A stretch of DNA of 64,000 nt, from the NCBI RefSeq assembly GCF_002811765.1, contig NZ_NPDR01000001.1:868001-932000 (forward strand), written 5' to 3'. This document shows positions 18,370 to 28,513 of the stretch, one piece after another. The DNA comes from Leptospira saintgironsiae (GTDB taxonomy: Bacteria; Spirochaetota; Leptospiria; Leptospirales; Leptospiraceae). The notes under the pieces were generated by a model. That model saw nothing but the letters and a program-made list of their open reading frames with translations, ran no database searches and had not been told where the DNA came from. Positions within the stretch are counted from its first letter, which is position 1. Each line of letters opens with the position of its first letter. Position numbers and translations under genes: made by a program.

Positions 18370-18957
18370 TTATTCTGGAAGTGCTTCGCCTTCGATACGG
18401 ATAGAAACTTCTTCTCCGATCAAAAGTCCGCCTTTTTCTAAAGGTTTGTTCCAAGCGATATCGAAATCAGCTCTTTTGATTTTAGTTTCTGCTTCGAAAC
18501 CTAGGTGAGTGTTTCCCCACGGGTCTTTTGCAGAACCGGAAAATTTAACATCTAAAGTAACTGGTTTAGTCACTCCTTTAATAGTTAATTCTCCTTGGAT
18601 CTTTGCAACTCCGCCTTTTTTAACAGTCGCTTTTTTGGCTTTGAAAGTAAGAGCAGGGTGATCTTCAACGTTGAAGAAATCTTTTCCTTTTAGGTGTCCG
18701 TCTCTTTTTTCATCGTTAGTGTGAATAGAAGCTGCTTTGATGGTTACATCTAGATCAGTAAGAGTACCGGTAGCTTCGTCGTAAGAGAATTTTCCGCTGA
18801 AGTCTTTAAAACTTCCGGATACGTTAGAAATGGTAAGGTGTTTGATTTTGAAGCCAACGCCTGTATGAGCGTTATCTAATTTGAAATTTCCTGCTTGAAG
18901 ACTACCGAAAGTTAAAAGCACCAGAAGGCTAGGGACCAGATAAAGTTTCGTTTTCAC
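18370..18957 (-). CDS. YceI family periplasmic protein
   Basis: The 195-residue protein has a signal peptide (ending near SLQA) and the YceI lipocalin-like barrel: FKLDNAHTGVGFKIKHLTISNVSGSF at the start, then DDEKRDGHLKGKDFFNVEDHP-type sequence and ELTIKGVTKPVTLDV. YceI proteins bind isoprenoid-like lipids in the periplasm, and several are induced by stress. It lies upstream of the Cys-rich precursor on the same strand with a 163-base gap, so co-transcription is possible but not required. No link to copper is shown by its sequence. Confidence 0.88.
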   Translation of the reverse strand: MKTKLYLVPSLLVLLTFGSLQAGNFKLDNAHTGVGFKIKHLTISNVSGSFKDFSGKFSYDEATGTLTDLDVTIKAASIHTNDEKRDGHLKGKDFFNVEDHPALTFKAKKATVKKGGVAKIQGELTIKGVTKPVTLDVKFSGSAKDPWGNTHLGFEAETKIKRADFDIAWNKPLEKGGLLIGEEVSIRIEGEALPE

Positions 18958-19116
18958 GAGTGATTTTCTCCTTTGAGAATGTTTGGGTTTTAGACTGATC
19001 TCCCGGTGTAATTATCGAAATTACAAGTAAAAATATAAAATTTATTTCGAAAAACTGAAAAGGCAGGTGTTTGTACCGGCAAGAATTCGTTTCATAAATT
19101 AGGGGGTAGGGGATGA

Positions 19117-20715
19117 TTGCCTTCGATGAAAACAACTGGAATTTCAAAAGGATTCTTTCTATTTAGCGTAATTTATTTCGCGATACTAATTTTACTAAAA
19201 CCTTGGGAGGCACTTTTTTCAGATCAGTTTTTGAAATACCACCAAGCCTATTCCATGTTTCAGTCCGGTTTCAGCACCGAAAATCTCATCTATCCTTCCT
19301 TAGATCTGGATCCAACTTACAGTTATTTTCTTTGGAAAGCTCCAATGGTTTTCCAGATTGGAGACAGGATGATCGGTCAATATCCGATCTTTCTTACACT
19401 TCTAATCGCACCTTTTTTAGTATTTGGTTGGGTTCCTGTCGTTTCTATTTTGATGGGAGTATTCAATCTTATCTCCGCTTTTATTTTGAGAAGGTCCTGG
19501 GAACTTTCCTGGTTCTGGCTCGTATTTACTTTTTTCGGAACATATATCTTTTTGATGGGACCCGAACTTTCGGAACATCCTCCTCTTCTTCTTTTAGAAT
19601 TACTCGGACTCACTTTCTTTTATAAAACAGAAGATAAAATTTTAAATAAACTAATCGGAGGAATTGCTCTAGGACTCGGAGTTTGGTTAAGATTAGAAGT
19701 TCTGATTTTTTTTGTAGTCTTCTGGGCGGCAGGTTGGGTCGCTTTCGGAAAAGATTGGTGGAAAAAATCTTTTTGGTTCTCCGTTTCATTTTCTGCAGTA
19801 GTACTTCTACTTTTCTTATTCCATACATTGGATTACCAACATCCAATCGGACCTAGATATTTCCAAAATTTTAATACTGGAGAAGACCAAGGAACAGTTC
19901 TTTCTAGAGCATTCACAATCCTGATTGGAACTTACTCCATGCCAGGACTTTTGGTATATTTACCGATACTTCTTCCTCTTCTATATTTCTTTGTTAAAAA
20001 GTTCAAAGATGGAAAGATAAGCTCTTCTTTCTATCATTTAGCGATTAGCGCTTATGTGTTTATCATATTGATCGCATTCCTTGCTCCAAACGATGGAGTT
20101 TCCAATTGGGGACCAAGATATGTCGGGCTTGCATTGATACCATTTGTTTTGGTTTTGAAAGAAGTAACTGAAGTTTTGGAATTAAAACTTGGGAAATCGG
20201 GCAAAAACTTAGCGTTTTCCGTTTTAGTAATTTATTCTTTCGGAATGACCTTGGCGGGATTTGTGAATTACCAAAGAAGTTCCAAAGAGATCAAAGCGAT
20301 CCGTTCTATTTACAAAGACTCCCAAGCCTCCAGTCTACTATTCTTGGATGACGTTCTTTGCGGATCTATCGGGCCTTCTTATTTCCAAAAAAGAGTATTA
20401 TGTATTCATAATGAAACTTCTGCACAGGGAATGGATACTATAGTGGCTTTCCTTTCTAAAAAACATCCTGGGGAAAAGGTGGGGTTTATTTCTTATTCAG
20501 ACGCAGTGGTGGAATATGCAGCAAAACTTCCTGAATCGAATAATATTCTAATGCATAAATACAGAATGAAAGTATTAACAGAGGCGGCGATCCGTCCTGT
20601 TTGGCTGGAATTATTCAGTCATGCTTGGAAAGAGGGAGAAGTAAAAACGAAAGGTCTTTGGGAATATCGAGAATACGAAATTCCCAAAGAACAGAAAACT
20701 ATATTAAGAAAATAG
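19117..20715 (+). CDS. Polytopic membrane glycosyltransferase-like protein
   Basis: The 532-residue protein has ten or more membrane helices, a long loop after helix 1 with aromatic residues ([27 protein letters not shown] in shortened form AYSMFQSG...DLDPTYSY) and a soluble C-terminal tail. The layout resembles GT-C glycosyltransferases that use polyprenyl-phosphate sugars, but I see no decisive motif. The start is TTG at 19117 (close to AGGGG) or the ATG at 19126; both fit. It ends 12 bases inside the convergent GT2 gene. Pairing of a GT-C-like protein with a polyprenyl-phosphate sugar synthase makes functional sense. Confidence 0.65.
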   Translation: MPSMKTTGISKGFFLFSVIYFAILILLKPWEALFSDQFLKYHQAYSMFQSGFSTENLIYPSLDLDPTYSYFLWKAPMVFQIGDRMIGQYPIFLTLLIAPFLVFGWVPVVSILMGVFNLISAFILRRSWELSWFWLVFTFFGTYIFLMGPELSEHPPLLLLELLGLTFFYKTEDKILNKLIGGIALGLGVWLRLEVLIFFVVFWAAGWVAFGKDWWKKSFWFSVSFSAVVLLLFLFHTLDYQHPIGPRYFQNFNTGEDQGTVLSRAFTILIGTYSMPGLLVYLPILLPLLYFFVKKFKDGKISSSFYHLAISAYVFIILIAFLAPNDGVSNWGPRYVGLALIPFVLVLKEVTEVLELKLGKSGKNLAFSVLVIYSFGMTLAGFVNYQRSSKEIKAIRSIYKDSQASSLLFLDDVLCGSIGPSYFQKRVLCIHNETSAQGMDTIVAFLSKKHPGEKVGFISYSDAVVEYAAKLPESNNILMHKYRMKVLTEAAIRPVWLELFSHAWKEGEVKTKGLWEYREYEIPKEQKTILRK

Positions 20716-21399
20716 ATTGTATCTTAGGATACAGTAGATGGCTCTAAATCCGTCTTTCCAACCTATCTTTTTACCTTCTGCGTAAGTGCGTCCGTAATAA
20801 GAGATCCCTACTTCGTAAACACGAATGTCTGGGATCTTTGCAATTTTTGCAGTGATCTCAGGTTCGAATCCGAAACGATTCTCTTTAATATCGATTCCTT
20901 GGATCACTTCTCTACGGAATGCTTTGTAACAAGTTTCCATATCAGTCAAATTAATGTTCGTGAACATATTGGACAGAGTGGTTAAGAATAGATTTCCGAG
21001 ACTATGCCAGTAGTAAACGACTCGATGAGGTCTTCCACCCATGAATCTACTTCCGAAAACTACATCAGCTTTTCCTTTGTAGATCGGATCGATCACATCT
21101 GGAATTTCAAACGGATCATATTCCAGGTCCGCGTCTTGTACGATGACTATATCACCTTTGGCAGCTTTGAATCCTGTGCGGAGTGCAGCACCTTTTCCCT
21201 GGTTTTTCTCGTGGAATATGAGTTGGTCCACCAACTTCTTAAAAGGAGCGGTCTGTAGGAGTTCCCTCGTTCCGTCCGTGGAAAAATCGTCCACAAGGAT
21301 GATTTCTTTATCCTTATATGGGACCTTCTTTACGGTTTCTAAAATATTTTTGATGGTCTGTTTTTCGTTATAACAGGGAATTACAATGGAAAGTTTCAT
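20704..21399 (-). CDS. GT2 glycosyltransferase, polyprenyl-phosphate sugar synthase type
   Basis: The 231-residue protein is a compact GT-A fold: [43 protein letters not shown] (DXD region) and FGSRFMGG. This set matches dolichyl- or undecaprenyl-phosphate mannose/glucose synthases. It would load a sugar onto a lipid carrier at the inner face of the membrane. It has no C-terminal membrane helices. Its start overlaps the stop of the upstream unknown gene by 4 bases, and its end overlaps the convergent membrane transferase by 12. Confidence 0.85.
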   Translation of the reverse strand: MKLSIVIPCYNEKQTIKNILETVKKVPYKDKEIILVDDFSTDGTRELLQTAPFKKLVDQLIFHEKNQGKGAALRTGFKAAKGDIVIVQDADLEYDPFEIPDVIDPIYKGKADVVFGSRFMGGRPHRVVYYWHSLGNLFLTTLSNMFTNINLTDMETCYKAFRREVIQGIDIKENRFGFEPEITAKIAKIPDIRVYEVGISYYGRTYAEGKKIGWKDGFRAIYCILRYNLFS

Positions 21400-22190
21400 T
21401 TAGCGTCCAGACCGACTAAGTCGCTCATCCGGAAATCCCGGATGATATTTTCGGCTTTAACGATTATTTTTTCTAATGCGATGCCGAAAAGTAAATTCTT
21501 ATACGCTTCCGAAGCTTTCGGATAGTCTCTATCGCTGACTTGTACGGTCATTCTGTCGCTGACCCTGTTTTTCTCCACACATTCCAATGCGGTTTTTCTG
21601 AGTGCTGCGAGCGCGATACATACTTCTTTAAGAATGTTCTGGGAATCCCTTTCCATTGCGGATTGATTTCCATTCGCATCTAATAATGCCTTAATATGTT
21701 CAGAGATACGAAGAGAAGGCATCCCTCTTTTAGTGACACCAACCCTTTCAATCATAGAGATACTATCTTGGAAGGCAGAATATTCAGGAGTCCCTCTGAA
21801 TATATGAATTAGAACAGGAAGGTCGGTATCTGCAAATGTAGTCATAGCACCGTAGAAGTATCTCATTTCCGGTCTGGCTAATGGATGGAAATCCACCCTT
21901 TGGTATTTGGAAAGTTTTTCCTCTTGTTCGTCCAGGATACGATTGATCGTTTCTCCCTTAGAGGCGTTCCTTCTTTCTGTAAGTTCTTTATGTTTAGTTT
22001 TGATCTTTTCCAGAAAGTCTACTTCGTCTTTCAGGAAATTGTCCAGGTTTCCCCTATGTTTTAGGGTTTGGATATAACGATCTTCGAAACCTTTGGCATC
22101 GAAAACTTTCGGACTTTGTTTGGCCCCTTCCCGGTATTCGGTTCGGAGTTTTTCTACGATTGTTTTTATCTCTTGATCGCTAAGTGCCAT
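21396..22190 (-). CDS. Conserved cytoplasmic protein of unknown function
   Basis: The 264-residue product is soluble, highly charged and mostly helical, with a coiled-coil-like middle ([19 protein letters not shown]). I recognise no domain. It sits between another unknown gene (11 bases upstream) and the GT2 gene (4-base overlap), so the three are one transcript. There is no signal peptide or membrane helix. It may be specific to spirochaetes. Confidence 0.7.
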   Translation of the reverse strand: MALSDQEIKTIVEKLRTEYREGAKQSPKVFDAKGFEDRYIQTLKHRGNLDNFLKDEVDFLEKIKTKHKELTERRNASKGETINRILDEQEEKLSKYQRVDFHPLARPEMRYFYGAMTTFADTDLPVLIHIFRGTPEYSAFQDSISMIERVGVTKRGMPSLRISEHIKALLDANGNQSAMERDSQNILKEVCIALAALRKTALECVEKNRVSDRMTVQVSDRDYPKASEAYKNLLFGIALEKIIVKAENIIRDFRMSDLVGLDAK

Positions 22191-22201
22191 GCAAAAGGTT
22201 T

Positions 22202-23317
22202 CTATCCTTCGCTATCGGCCCATTTTTGCAAGGAGATAAGTAGTCCTCCTATATCTTCCGAACAATATAATAGGGCGCTTCTGGCATCCTTATACATCTG
22301 TTGTTGGTTATAGGCTACTTGTTTTAGGTGATTTTCGTTTTTAGTATTCAGGACATTTAAGGCATTCAGGACCATTTTTTTGACTTTTCTGGTCAGATCT
22401 AATAGAAGTTCCTGCATTTCCCAACGGATCACTAATTTTAATTTTTCTTGATCAGAAGTTTTGGACTGCAATGCCTGCTTACGATGTGACTCGTACTTTG
22501 CCACATAGTAGGTGACGGATCTAGGATAAGAAGTCAGCTCTTTATGATAATTTAATATCTTATCCAACTTTTGGAAGAACTCTATATCAAATTCTCTTGC
22601 CAGGTTCCCTACCATGTTTTTGTTTTCAGAAGGATCTCCGGTTGCTTCGAAAATTTTAGAATTTCGAATATTATTCAGTACGGATTCGATCCTATCCTTG
22701 ATCTTCTGAAATTGTTGAACGCTATCTTCGATATATTTCGTTTCTCTGTTAGAGCCTGCTTCTATGTTTTCTATAAAAACAGGAATATCTTCTTTTCCTG
22801 CGTTAGAAGAAAGTCCTGCATCTGAGATATTTAGATCTACTTTGGAAAGATCGAATATATCATTTTGGACAGAATTCATTCTTGCAGTTAGGTCCGGACC
22901 TTCTGAAGGAGTGATGTCTAATTCTTTTTGGGAATTAGGGGTATAAGCGGGCTTTTCTGAATTTGCAGAGCTTGGCTTAGTATTTTTTGTTTTTTCGGCC
23001 AGGTTTTCAATCCAGTCAGCACTTGGATGTTTTGTACTTTTAAGAAGATTAGATAATTTCTGTAGATCTAACGGATTGGAACTAGCCTTAGGATTAACTC
23101 TACCTAGTTTAGGTTTATTCGCTTCTGCTTCGGACGCTTTTTGAAGAGTGATACGAATGATCTCTGCCTTTCTACTATCTTTATTAAAACGAACAGCATA
23201 ACGATTTCCGTTCCTGTCCAAATACTTGGTTCCCAATTGAGCCAAAGAAAGTTTATTAGGATCGATCTCGTCAATCGAGTTCACGATGATATAGTCTTGT
23301 GCTTGTCTGGATATCAT
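22202..23317 (-). CDS. Conserved cytoplasmic protein of unknown function
   Basis: The 371-residue product starts with a small beta-rich segment (residues about 25-60, LGTKYLDRNGNRYAVRFNKDSRK). A low-complexity Ser/Asn/Lys/Pro linker follows, then a long helical C-terminal domain (from about residue 190, YIEDSVQQFQKIKDRIESVL) with coiled-coil character. No enzyme motif is visible. It is the first gene of the three-gene minus-strand unit that ends with the GT2 gene, and an AGGAAG ribosome site lies upstream of its ATG. Confidence 0.7.
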   Translation of the reverse strand: MISRQAQDYIIVNSIDEIDPNKLSLAQLGTKYLDRNGNRYAVRFNKDSRKAEIIRITLQKASEAEANKPKLGRVNPKASSNPLDLQKLSNLLKSTKHPSADWIENLAEKTKNTKPSSANSEKPAYTPNSQKELDITPSEGPDLTARMNSVQNDIFDLSKVDLNISDAGLSSNAGKEDIPVFIENIEAGSNRETKYIEDSVQQFQKIKDRIESVLNNIRNSKIFEATGDPSENKNMVGNLAREFDIEFFQKLDKILNYHKELTSYPRSVTYYVAKYESHRKQALQSKTSDQEKLKLVIRWEMQELLLDLTRKVKKMVLNALNVLNTKNENHLKQVAYNQQQMYKDARSALLYCSEDIGGLLISLQKWADSEG

Positions 23318-23822
23318 GCGAGGCGTCCTTGGATCTTCCTATAGGACGGATAATTAATTTCCTATCTACTAATTTAAAAAAATAAGATAAAAATAAGTAC
23401 AAGCAAAGCAAAAAATTTTTTCGGACCCGAGTTTAGGAAATTTATTTCAGACATACCTCGTTTAAGGTAGATGAGGAATTTACGCAGGTCCTGAAGATGA
23501 AGTTGGAATTTCTACAACGAGATTATTACAAAAGAAAACAACTATTACTCAGGGAACTTAAGAGCAGATAACGCTATCTACAAATTCGAAGTCGGCATCA
23601 GTGAGGACAATGGTCCTTCTTCTTATCCGCCGAGACTTGGGCGGATCTTTACGCGACAACGATCGTAGCGAAAATCCCGCGTAGCGGATTGAAGCGGAGA
23701 GCGTGATCGCTCGCAAAGCGAGCGAGTCGCCCATCCATTCGAACAAAAGAAGTAAAAGCTCGTTGACAGGCTGCCTGGGTACGAAAATCTGGGCTCAATC
23801 CCTGAATAGGAAGTAGAGATCC
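23318..23822. other. 505-base intergenic region before rpsT
   Basis: The left 200 bases are AT-rich and hold no recognisable gene. From about 23626 to 23745 the base composition turns GC-rich, with the hairpin TCGCTCGC-AAA-GCGAGCGA (23707-23725) and repeated AGCGG/TAGCG words. This looks like a dispersed repeat rather than coding sequence. The promoter-like TTGACA at 23763-23768 probably belongs to rpsT. A GGAAG lies about 10 bases before the TTG start. Confidence 0.5.
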
Positions 23823-24092
23823 TTGGCGAATATTAAATCTTCAGAAAAAGATATCCGTAGAACGAAACGCAGAAATGCGGCGAATTCTCAAAACAGGAAT
23901 CGCCTTAGGACCCAAGCTAAAAAGATCCTTAAAGCGCTCCAAGACGGAGAGAAAGACTCCTTAAATTCTTTGTTCGGACAATATTCTTCTCTTCTGGACA
24001 AAGCTGCGAAAACCAACCTGATCCACTCTAAAAATGCAGACCGCAAAAAGAGTCGGATGGCATTGCGTATCAATCAGGCTGCAACCGCATAA
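23823..24092 (+). CDS. rpsT: 30S ribosomal protein S20
   Basis: The 89-residue basic protein matches S20: MANIKSSEKDIRRTKRRNAANSQNR, then KKILKALQDGEKD and the end HSKNADRKKSRMALRINQA. It binds 16S rRNA in the small subunit body. It starts with TTG, as the E. coli gene also does, where the weak start serves autoregulation; the same could hold here. It is followed after 16 bases by tRNA-Val and then glmM on the same strand. Confidence 0.96.
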   Translation: MANIKSSEKDIRRTKRRNAANSQNRNRLRTQAKKILKALQDGEKDSLNSLFGQYSSLLDKAAKTNLIHSKNADRKKSRMALRINQAATA

Positions 24093-24108
24093 TAACCGTT
24101 TTCATAAC

Positions 24109-24181
<73 letters not shown>

Positions 24182-24218
24182 TGTTCTCATCCCAATTTAA
24201 AAAACATTCCTCGGAATC

Positions 24219-25610
24219 ATGGCTCTAAATCCTCAAAAACCGGTCTTCCAACACCCGGATTTGATGGTTTCAGTGTCCGGAATCCGGGGAATCATTCCCA
24301 CCGGATTAAGTCCCGACGTAATTTTCCATTCACTTATGGCTTTTGGGTCCAGGCTCAAAGGTACTACCGTAGTCATCGGAAGAGATTCTCGTCCGAGCGG
24401 CGCTTATATAGAAAATATCGCGATCGGAATCATGCTCGCAATGGGCAAAAAAGTCATCCGCTTGGGGATTGTTCCTACTCCTACTGTTAAAGCAGTGGTG
24501 GCTCAGTCAGGAGCTGCTGGCGGGATCATGATCTCCGCTTCTCATAATCCAGTAATCTGGAATGCATTTAAGTTTATCGGACCTGGTGGTTTTTTTACAA
24601 ACGCACAAGACTTAGAAGGTCTTTTAGATCTGATCCGAAAAGAAGATTATAAACCTTTTCAATTTAAACCGAATACGGATGTCGAAGATGGAACCGACAG
24701 GATCCAGGCTCATATCGACTCTGTTTTGGCCAGAGTGAATGTATCTGCGATCAAACGTAAAAAATTTACGGTATTTCTGGATGCAGTTAACGGTGGCGGA
24801 AGCTTCGTTTTACCGGAATTGTTAAGTCGCTTGGGTTGTAAGGTCATTCTACAGCATTGTACTCCTGATGGAACATTTCCTCGTCCACCTGAGCCTACAC
24901 CTGAAGCACTCAAACAATCTTCTCGTCTGATCAAAAAATCCAAGGCTGACATCGGATTTGCTTTAGATCCTGATGCGGACAGACTTGTAGTTTTATCTCC
25001 TAAAAAAGGAGCGATCTCAGAAGAATTAACTCTTCCTCTCAGTTTTATGTCCTACCTTACTTCTAATTCTCTTCCGAAGAAGGCATCCATCACCGTGAAC
25101 CTCTCCACAAGTTTTGTGAATGATTGGGTCGCAGATACTGTTGGAATTCCGACTTATCGATCTAAGGTGGGAGAAGCAAACGTTGTGGCAGAAATGATAC
25201 ACCGTAAATCCGTTTTTGGCGGAGAAGGGAACGGAGGAGTGATCGATCCGGCGATTCCTTCTTTTGGAAGAGACTCTCTTTCCGGGGTGGCTCATATACT
25301 GAATCTGCTTGCCCTAAAGGGGGAAGATGCTGAAACTGTGATAGGTAGTCTTCCTGCGGTCCATATGCGCAAGATCGCCTACAAGATCGCGGGTCAGAAG
25401 ACGGAGCAGATTTATTCTAAGTTTCGCAGCGCCTTCTCCGAATATAAAGAAGATTCGAGAGATGGTTTACGTTTAGCAAATCAGGACTCTTGGATACATA
25501 TTCGACCTTCGAATACCGAGCCGATCCTCCGGTTGATTGGAGAAGCCAGAACCAAAAAGGATCTGGAATCCCTTTTAAATAAAGCCGGAAAGATCATGGA
25601 GAATTCATAA
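24219..25610 (+). CDS. glmM: Phosphoglucosamine mutase
   Basis: The 463-residue protein belongs to the alpha-D-phosphohexomutases: SGIRGIIP near the start, the phosphoserine loop ISASHNP, the metal loop DPDADR, the sugar loop GGEGNGG and the phosphate loop RPSNTEPILR. It should turn glucosamine-6-phosphate into glucosamine-1-phosphate. The close phosphomannomutase homologues look alike, but the glmS gene 3 bases downstream and the GlmU-type gene after that decide for GlmM. The ATG at 24219 has only a weak ribosome site. Confidence 0.88.
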   Translation: MALNPQKPVFQHPDLMVSVSGIRGIIPTGLSPDVIFHSLMAFGSRLKGTTVVIGRDSRPSGAYIENIAIGIMLAMGKKVIRLGIVPTPTVKAVVAQSGAAGGIMISASHNPVIWNAFKFIGPGGFFTNAQDLEGLLDLIRKEDYKPFQFKPNTDVEDGTDRIQAHIDSVLARVNVSAIKRKKFTVFLDAVNGGGSFVLPELLSRLGCKVILQHCTPDGTFPRPPEPTPEALKQSSRLIKKSKADIGFALDPDADRLVVLSPKKGAISEELTLPLSFMSYLTSNSLPKKASITVNLSTSFVNDWVADTVGIPTYRSKVGEANVVAEMIHRKSVFGGEGNGGVIDPAIPSFGRDSLSGVAHILNLLALKGEDAETVIGSLPAVHMRKIAYKIAGQKTEQIYSKFRSAFSEYKEDSRDGLRLANQDSWIHIRPSNTEPILRLIGEARTKKDLESLLNKAGKIMENS

Positions 25611-25613
25611 TAT

Positions 25614-27446
25614 ATGTGTGGAATCGTAGGATACGCTGGCGATAAGAACGTAGAATCCGTACTCATAGTAGGGCTCATCGGTTTGGAGTATCGTGGATAC
25701 GATTCTGCCGGGATCGCTGTGCTGGATAGAGGGGAGATCCAAGTCCGCAAACAGAAAGGCAAAATTAAGGATCTGGAGAATTACCTAAAGGAACATCCGA
25801 TCCGAGGTAATGTTGGAATTGGTCACACTCGTTGGGCAACCCACGGAGAACCAAATCAGATCAACGCTCACCCTCATACTGATTCCAAATCTACTGTAGC
25901 AGTAGTGCATAACGGAATTATAGAAAATTATTCCGAACTAAAACAAGAGCTTAAACAAAAAGGTTTCGTATTCCATAGTATGACGGATACGGAAGTTCTT
26001 CCTAATCTTTTGGCGGAGAGCAGAAAAAGAGGCTTATCCAATAAGGATGCTTTTTTAGAATTATTTAATAGAGTTCATGGTAAATGGGCAATCGCAGTCG
26101 TATTCGATAACGAGCCGGGCAGAGTGTATTTCGCACAAGACGGTGCACCTTTACTTTTAGGAAGAGGAAAAGAAGAATACTATCTTGCTTCTGATATTTC
26201 TCCTTTAACTAGGAACTGTAGAGAAGTTTATTATATTAACTCCAAAGAATGGGGATACTTTTCAAAAACCGAATGTAAGATTTTCGGATTCGACGGTTCC
26301 GAAAAGGAATTCGAATTTAAAGCACAAGATATTAAATTCGAAGATGTCGACAAAGGTGGTTATCCTCATTATATGATCAAGGAGATCCACGAACAACCTG
26401 GGATCTTCCGTAGGATCATCCAATCTCGTATCGGAGAAAGTGGAGAGATCGAATTTCCTGAAAGTACAATTTCCAGAGAGATGATGTCCAAGGTAAATCG
26501 TATCATCATCCAAGCAGCTGGAACCAGCTATTATGCAGGTATGCTTGGAAAACATTATCTGGAAAATTTCGCAAAAATCCAAACTGATACGGAAACTTCT
26601 TCGGAGTTCCGTTATAGAAACCCTGTGGTAGAAGGTGATACTCTTATCGTAGGAATTTCTCAGTCAGGAGAAACTGCGGATACTCTTGCTTCTCTTTTAG
26701 AAGCGAAAGCAAAGTTTATCAAAGTTCTTTCTTTGGTGAATAATGTGAACTCAACGATTGCAAGAGAATCAGATTCATTCATCAGAACGGATGCTGGTCC
26801 TGAGATTGGGGTCGCGAGTACAAAGGCATTCACTGCGCAGGTAATCAACCTTCTTCTTTTTTCATTATACGTAGCCCGTTTAAAATGGATCGTTTCCGAC
26901 GAAGAGCTAAAGACCCTGATAGAAGAGATTAGGCTTCTACCTGGCAAAATGGAAAGAATTTTGTCCCAGGCTCATATCCTGGAAACATGGGCGGCGGATT
27001 TTACTAAAACCAAAGATTTTGTATTCTTAGGTAGGACCTACAACCATCCGGTCGCGTTAGAAGGAGCCTTAAAATTAAAAGAGGTCTCTTATATCCACGC
27101 TTCCGGCTATGCAGGTGGGGAATTCAAACACGGACCGATCGCACTCATCACAAATGAGGTGCCAGTAGTATGTATAGCGACCAAATCTGAAATCTATACC
27201 AAAATGCTTTCCAATATCCAGGAAATCAAGGCGCGGAACGGGATCATGATCTCCATCGTAACCGAAGGGGACAAAGAGGCAAAAGAGCTTTCAGACTATT
27301 GTTTTGAAGTTCCGGAATGTCCGGAAATTTTAAGTCCGATACTGAATGTTCTTCCTCTCCAACTTCTGGCCTATTATTCTGCCGTGGCTAGGGGTTGTCC
27401 TCCGGACCAACCTAGAAACCTAGCAAAGTCCGTCACAGTGGAGTAG
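25614..27446 (+). CDS. glmS: Glutamine-fructose-6-phosphate aminotransferase
   Basis: The 610-residue enzyme starts MCGIVGYAG with the catalytic Cys exposed after Met removal. It carries GHTRWATHG and the glutaminase residues, then two SIS domains with GTSYYAG and SQSGETADT, and ends in the typical LAKSVTVE. It makes glucosamine-6-phosphate from fructose-6-phosphate and glutamine, the first step to UDP-GlcNAc. The length is normal. No glmS ribozyme is visible, since only 3 bases separate it from glmM. Confidence 0.96.
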   Translation: MCGIVGYAGDKNVESVLIVGLIGLEYRGYDSAGIAVLDRGEIQVRKQKGKIKDLENYLKEHPIRGNVGIGHTRWATHGEPNQINAHPHTDSKSTVAVVHNGIIENYSELKQELKQKGFVFHSMTDTEVLPNLLAESRKRGLSNKDAFLELFNRVHGKWAIAVVFDNEPGRVYFAQDGAPLLLGRGKEEYYLASDISPLTRNCREVYYINSKEWGYFSKTECKIFGFDGSEKEFEFKAQDIKFEDVDKGGYPHYMIKEIHEQPGIFRRIIQSRIGESGEIEFPESTISREMMSKVNRIIIQAAGTSYYAGMLGKHYLENFAKIQTDTETSSEFRYRNPVVEGDTLIVGISQSGETADTLASLLEAKAKFIKVLSLVNNVNSTIARESDSFIRTDAGPEIGVASTKAFTAQVINLLLFSLYVARLKWIVSDEELKTLIEEIRLLPGKMERILSQAHILETWAADFTKTKDFVFLGRTYNHPVALEGALKLKEVSYIHASGYAGGEFKHGPIALITNEVPVVCIATKSEIYTKMLSNIQEIKARNGIMISIVTEGDKEAKELSDYCFEVPECPEILSPILNVLPLQLLAYYSAVARGCPPDQPRNLAKSVTVE

Positions 27447-28495
27447 TGAGCGTGGGCAGAATTCAGAGAATTTGGATCGATGAGAGGGAAACTCCTCCCG
27501 GTTTGGGAGCATTAACCAGAATTCGATCTTTCTCCGAGATTCGAGACGGGGTTTTGACCCCACTGCAACGTTTAAGAGAGCAGTATCCTGATTCTAAGAT
27601 ACTGTATTCTCACTCAAGTCCTGCATTCGAGAAAACATTCTTCGAAAGAAATCCTAAGATCACTGAGTACGATGGTAAGGATGTAGATCTAATCATCCGT
27701 CCTGAGGAATTTCTACCTTGGAAATCCTTGGAGTCTGTGGGCAAAAACATAGACCAGGACTTGGAAAATCATAAGGACCTACGCAAATGGGCCCGCAAGC
27801 TCAAGGTAAAGTCCGGTGATTTCCAAGTAGTAGGAAAATCTAAACACGTTCATATCCATCCTTCTGCTAAAATTTATCCAGGTGTGGTAATAGATGTAAC
27901 TTCTGGACCTGTGATCATAGATAAGGATGCGAAAGTAACCTCTTTCAGCTTTTTAGAAGGTCCCTTATACATTGGCCAAGGCACTCATGTGGACAATGCT
28001 CGAATCACTGGAAATACTTCTATAGGGAATGTTTGCAGGATAGGCGGAGAAGTAGGCGATAGTATTATATTAGATTTTACGAATAAACATCATGAAGGGT
28101 TCTTAGGACATTCTGTTATAGGAAGTTGGGTCAACCTTGGTGCATTATCTACTACCTCAGATCTAAAGAACAATTATGGTGTAGTCAAGATCAGAGAAGA
28201 AAATACCGAGATCACGACTGGTTCTATCAAATTCGGTTCTATCATTGGGGATTTTTCCAAGATAGGTATTGGGGTGATGTTGAACACAGGAACTGTGATA
28301 GACTTTGGATGTAATGTGGTTTCTTCCAAGGCGAGCGGATATCTTCCTCCGTTTATTTGGGCGGATGGACAACCTTATATCTTAGATCTATTCCTTCGCG
28401 ATTCGCGCAAGATCATGGCAAGAAGGAATAGAGAACTTTCTCATTCCGAATCAGAACTTATTAGAATTTTATACGAAACCAAGGTCCGGAAATAA
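27446..28495 (+). CDS. Alternative GlmU: putative sugar nucleotidyltransferase with left-handed beta helix
   Basis: The 349-residue protein has an N-terminal part with RSFSEIRDGVLTPLQRL and a C-terminal hexapeptide beta helix (repeats such as IDKDAKVTSFSFLEGPLYIG and ITGNTSIGNVCRIGGEV). This matches the shorter, alternative bacterial GlmU known from Bacteroidetes rather than the 450-residue enzyme with a GxGTRM loop. It would acetylate and uridylate glucosamine-1-phosphate. The GTG start at 27446 shares its G with the TAG of glmS. Position behind glmM and glmS supports the call. Confidence 0.85.
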   Translation: MSVGRIQRIWIDERETPPGLGALTRIRSFSEIRDGVLTPLQRLREQYPDSKILYSHSSPAFEKTFFERNPKITEYDGKDVDLIIRPEEFLPWKSLESVGKNIDQDLENHKDLRKWARKLKVKSGDFQVVGKSKHVHIHPSAKIYPGVVIDVTSGPVIIDKDAKVTSFSFLEGPLYIGQGTHVDNARITGNTSIGNVCRIGGEVGDSIILDFTNKHHEGFLGHSVIGSWVNLGALSTTSDLKNNYGVVKIREENTEITTGSIKFGSIIGDFSKIGIGVMLNTGTVIDFGCNVVSSKASGYLPPFIWADGQPYILDLFLRDSRKIMARRNRELSHSESELIRILYETKVRK

Positions 28496-28513
28496 AAAAG
28501 GACCGGAGGCTCC

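Noticed and set aside
23558..23746. A 62-residue minus-strand frame in the rpsT upstream region
   Set aside because: It lies across the GC-rich repeat-like segment, and its composition follows the repeat words rather than protein constraints.
25611..25613. glmS ribozyme
   Set aside because: Only 3 bases separate glmM and glmS, so there is no leader in which a ribozyme could fit.
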